In this document: piece by piece, positions 41,384 to 42,584 of the stretch
How positions within the stretch are numbered: position 1 is the first letter of the stretch
How the letters are laid out: every line of letters begins with the position of its first letter
Source of the DNA: Sinorhizobium sp. 8-89
GTDB taxonomy: Bacteria; Pseudomonadota; Alphaproteobacteria; Rhizobiales; Rhizobiaceae
Length of the DNA stretch: 42,584 nt
Assembly: GCF_030124325.1 (NCBI RefSeq)
Contig: NZ_JASKLR010000035.1
Coordinates: forward strand, 1 to 42,584
Reading direction: 5' to 3'
Notes under the pieces: generated by a model
The model's database searches: none
What the model was told of the DNA's origin: nothing
Seen by the model: the letters and a program-made list of their open reading frames with translations, nothing else
Program-made: the position numbers and the translations under genes

Positions 41384-41419
41384 CAAATCGTTTTGCAAAT
41401 CGTTTTGCAAAACGATTTG
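41384..41419 (-). promoter_or_regulatory. Three abutting LacI-type operators
   Basis: CAAATCGTTTTG occurs at 41384-41395 and again at 41396-41407, and its reverse complement CAAAACGATTTG at 41408-41419. Each 12-mer is itself a near-palindrome with a central CG. The last two boxes plus flanks give a perfect 26-bp palindrome (41395-41420). Directly upstream of the LacI gene; TTGCAA elements inside could act as a -35 box for the minus strand. Confidence 0.85.
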
Positions 41420-41525
41420 CGGCGGTGCAAGACACGAACGTGAAGGCGCGCCTGTCTTCCGGCAGAAGGTTATGGCGCGTCATAAGGTGGATCCTTCATT
41501 TGGCGCCATGCGCTGGGGTCGAGGC

Positions 41526-41952
41526 AGCTGACGAAGGTCACGAGGAGTTTATCGCCCGCGGCAATGTCATGGATCTCGCCGTCGGCGTGATCATCGGTGC
41601 CGCCTTTGGCAAGATCGTCGATTCGGCCGTCAGCGACCTCATCATGCCGATCGTCGGCGCCGTGACCGGCGGCGTCGACTTCTCCAACTAGTTCCTGCCG
41701 CTGTCCTCCGGGGTGACGGCATCGACGCGGGCAGCGGCACGGTCGCAGGGCGCGGTCTTCGCTTACGGAAACTTCATCACCGTGCTCATCAACTTCCTGA
41801 TCCTCGCCTGGATCATCTTCATGATGGTCAAGGCCGTGAACCGCGTGCGCGCGTCGATCGAGAAGGAGAAAGCACCGGCGCCGGCAGCACCGCCGCCGCA
41901 GGACATCCTATTGCTGTCCGAAATCCGCGATCTTTTAAGGCAGCGGGCGTAA
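41526..41952 (+). pseudogene. mscL: mscL pseudogene (large-conductance mechanosensitive channel)
   Basis: From about 41551 the frame encodes an unmistakable MscL: EFIARGNVMDLAVGVIIGAA, then SDLIMPIVGAVTGGVDFSN. A TAG at 41689-41691 replaces the usual Tyr of FSNYFLPLSS, and the same frame continues FLPLSSGVTAS ... GAVFAYGNFITVLINF ... LLSEIRDLLRQRA to TAA at 41950-41952. The start is also damaged: upstream of EEFIARG no ATG stands where MLNEFKEFIARG is expected, and AGCTGACGAA suggests lost bases. Two lesions mean it is unlikely to yield a working channel. Intact, it would vent osmolytes on osmotic downshock. Confidence 0.88.
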
Positions 41953-42059
41953 GGGTTGGGGAGGGGGGCGTCAGGGGCACCCCTCGCGCCATTCCTGGGT
42001 TCGCGCGGTGCGGCCTGGCAACGGTCGGCGTGATGCAAAGCGGATCACCTCGGCTTCGA

Positions 42060-42280
42060 CGGCGGGCCGTCAAATCCATTTGGCGCTTGTCGACGCTGAG
42101 CACTTCAAAACCATTGGCGAGCCCGCGATCGCCGACGCCGTTCTTGATCGCATCGTTTTCAACGCCCATCGAATTACCCTCGAGGGCGAAAGCAAAAACA
42201 AGGCCGCTCTCGACCGAACGCAAAATGGCGAAGTCAATCACCGATGGCATCAAACAGGCGGGCGAAAGTCGATCCCGTGA
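42060..42280 (+). mobile_element. istB: IS21-family istB remnant (C-terminal piece)
   Basis: The frame covering 42098-42217 reads HFKTIGEPAIADAVLDRIVF then NAHRITLEGESKNKA. This is the C-terminus of IstB-type helper ATPases of IS21 elements, usually IGDPTxADAILDRLVHNAHRI followed by L.GES. The Walker domain and the istA gene are missing and the sequence to the left is not in a good frame, so it is a dead fragment. It follows the mscL pseudogene by about 110 bases. Confidence 0.65.
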
Positions 42281-42553
42281 AACTGTCCGGAAATGCATAA
42301 AACGACTATCTGCGATATCCGCAGCGATTGAACTGGAGATCGGCGACGCGCCGATCAGAATTGCGGCTGACACCGATGCAGGCCCGATCGCGGCGGTTAT
42401 GCTTTGCCGTGGGCAATTTCAGGCTGCAGACTTTCGACAGTCCCGGTAGTTCCATAATAAACCTTATCTGATCTTTTTATGTAGGGGGGTACATTCTATT
42501 TCCAAGTGCGACATGGCAATAAAAACAATGACTTGGCCCTTGGAGATTTGTGC
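42281..42553. other. Gap between IS remnants
   Basis: 273 bases. The right half (from about 42450) is markedly AT-richer than the rest of the window, which fits the terminal region of an insertion element. No gene seen. Confidence 0.35.
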
Positions 42554-42584
42554 ATGTCGCAGTGCTATTTGCAGCTCACCCTTC
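42554..42584 (+). CDS. Probable start of an IS30-family transposase (cut by window end)
   Basis: ATG at 42554 with TTGGAGA 8-13 bases upstream. Only ten residues are visible, MSQCYLQLTL. IS30-type transposases characteristically begin MSxxYxQLTLxER before their helix-turn-helix. Together with the AT-rich upstream stretch and the istB remnant, an IS30-like element starting about 42450-42500 is likely. Evidence is short. Confidence 0.4.
   Translation, partial: MSQCYLQLTL

Noticed and set aside
41689..41691. Programmed readthrough of the mscL TAG
   Set aside because: No readthrough context is known for MscL and the start region is also damaged; decay is simpler.
41828..42373. 181-codon open frame on the minus strand
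   Set aside because: Antisense to the mscL 3' end and the istB remnant; the recognisable IstB motif is on the plus strand.

Overview
The window looks like accessory replicon or chromid DNA from a Rhizobiaceae bacterium (Ensifer/Sinorhizobium, Rhizobium or Agrobacterium type). This rests on high GC, densely packed sugar ABC operons each with its own LacI/GntR regulator, rhizobial exopolysaccharide-type genes and protein sequences typical of alphaproteobacteria. The genus is an inference. No rRNA, tRNA, CRISPR array or replication origin was seen.

Layout. 1-157: the tail of an RbsC-type permease from an operon outside the window. 161-4294: a secreted S41 protease, a tail-to-tail pair of paralogous small membrane proteins, a CBS-containing M50 protease and a small secreted cysteine protein. 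4474-11871: sugar regulon 1, with a LacI repressor divergent from a Gfo/Idh dehydrogenase, a TIM-barrel isomerase, a binding protein, two permeases and an ATPase. 11954-17348: regulon 2, a YtfQ-YtfR-YtfT-YjfF (galactofuranose-type) importer ending in a FadR-type GntR regulator. 17484-21600: a compact operon of a small unknown protein, an N-formylglutamate amidohydrolase-like enzyme, a QEGLA/DUF1704 metallopeptidase and a glutathione-synthetase-like ATP-grasp ligase. This is the best candidate for an undescribed system. 22146-24102: an MFS pump and a TetR repressor around four tandem operators.

24460-33406: a patchy surface-polysaccharide or envelope island. It holds an ExoY-like sugar-transferase fragment, a GMC oxidoreductase with a small Tat-exported partner, a phosphoribosyltransferase-HAD fusion, a Wzx-type flippase, an HTTM-like membrane protein convergent with a DCC thiol oxidoreductase plus a tiny Cys-containing membrane protein, and an acyltransferase. 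33855-34631: a TauE/SafE exporter. 34792-41362: regulon 3, LacI, Tat-exported binding protein, two permeases, GH172 (DUF2961) enzyme and ATPase on one strand, headed by three abutting LacI boxes. 41526-42584: a decaying end with an mscL pseudogene carrying an in-frame amber codon, an IS21 istB remnant and the apparent start of an IS30-type transposase running off the window.

Common themes. All three complete ABC operons have strong hairpins just downstream of the binding-protein gene and before the membrane or ATPase genes, which suggests differential expression within the operon. Regulators sit next to what they appear to control, and palindromic operators can be read directly in three divergent regions. 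The likely physiology is scavenging of plant or soil glycosides, including furanosides, plus envelope modification.
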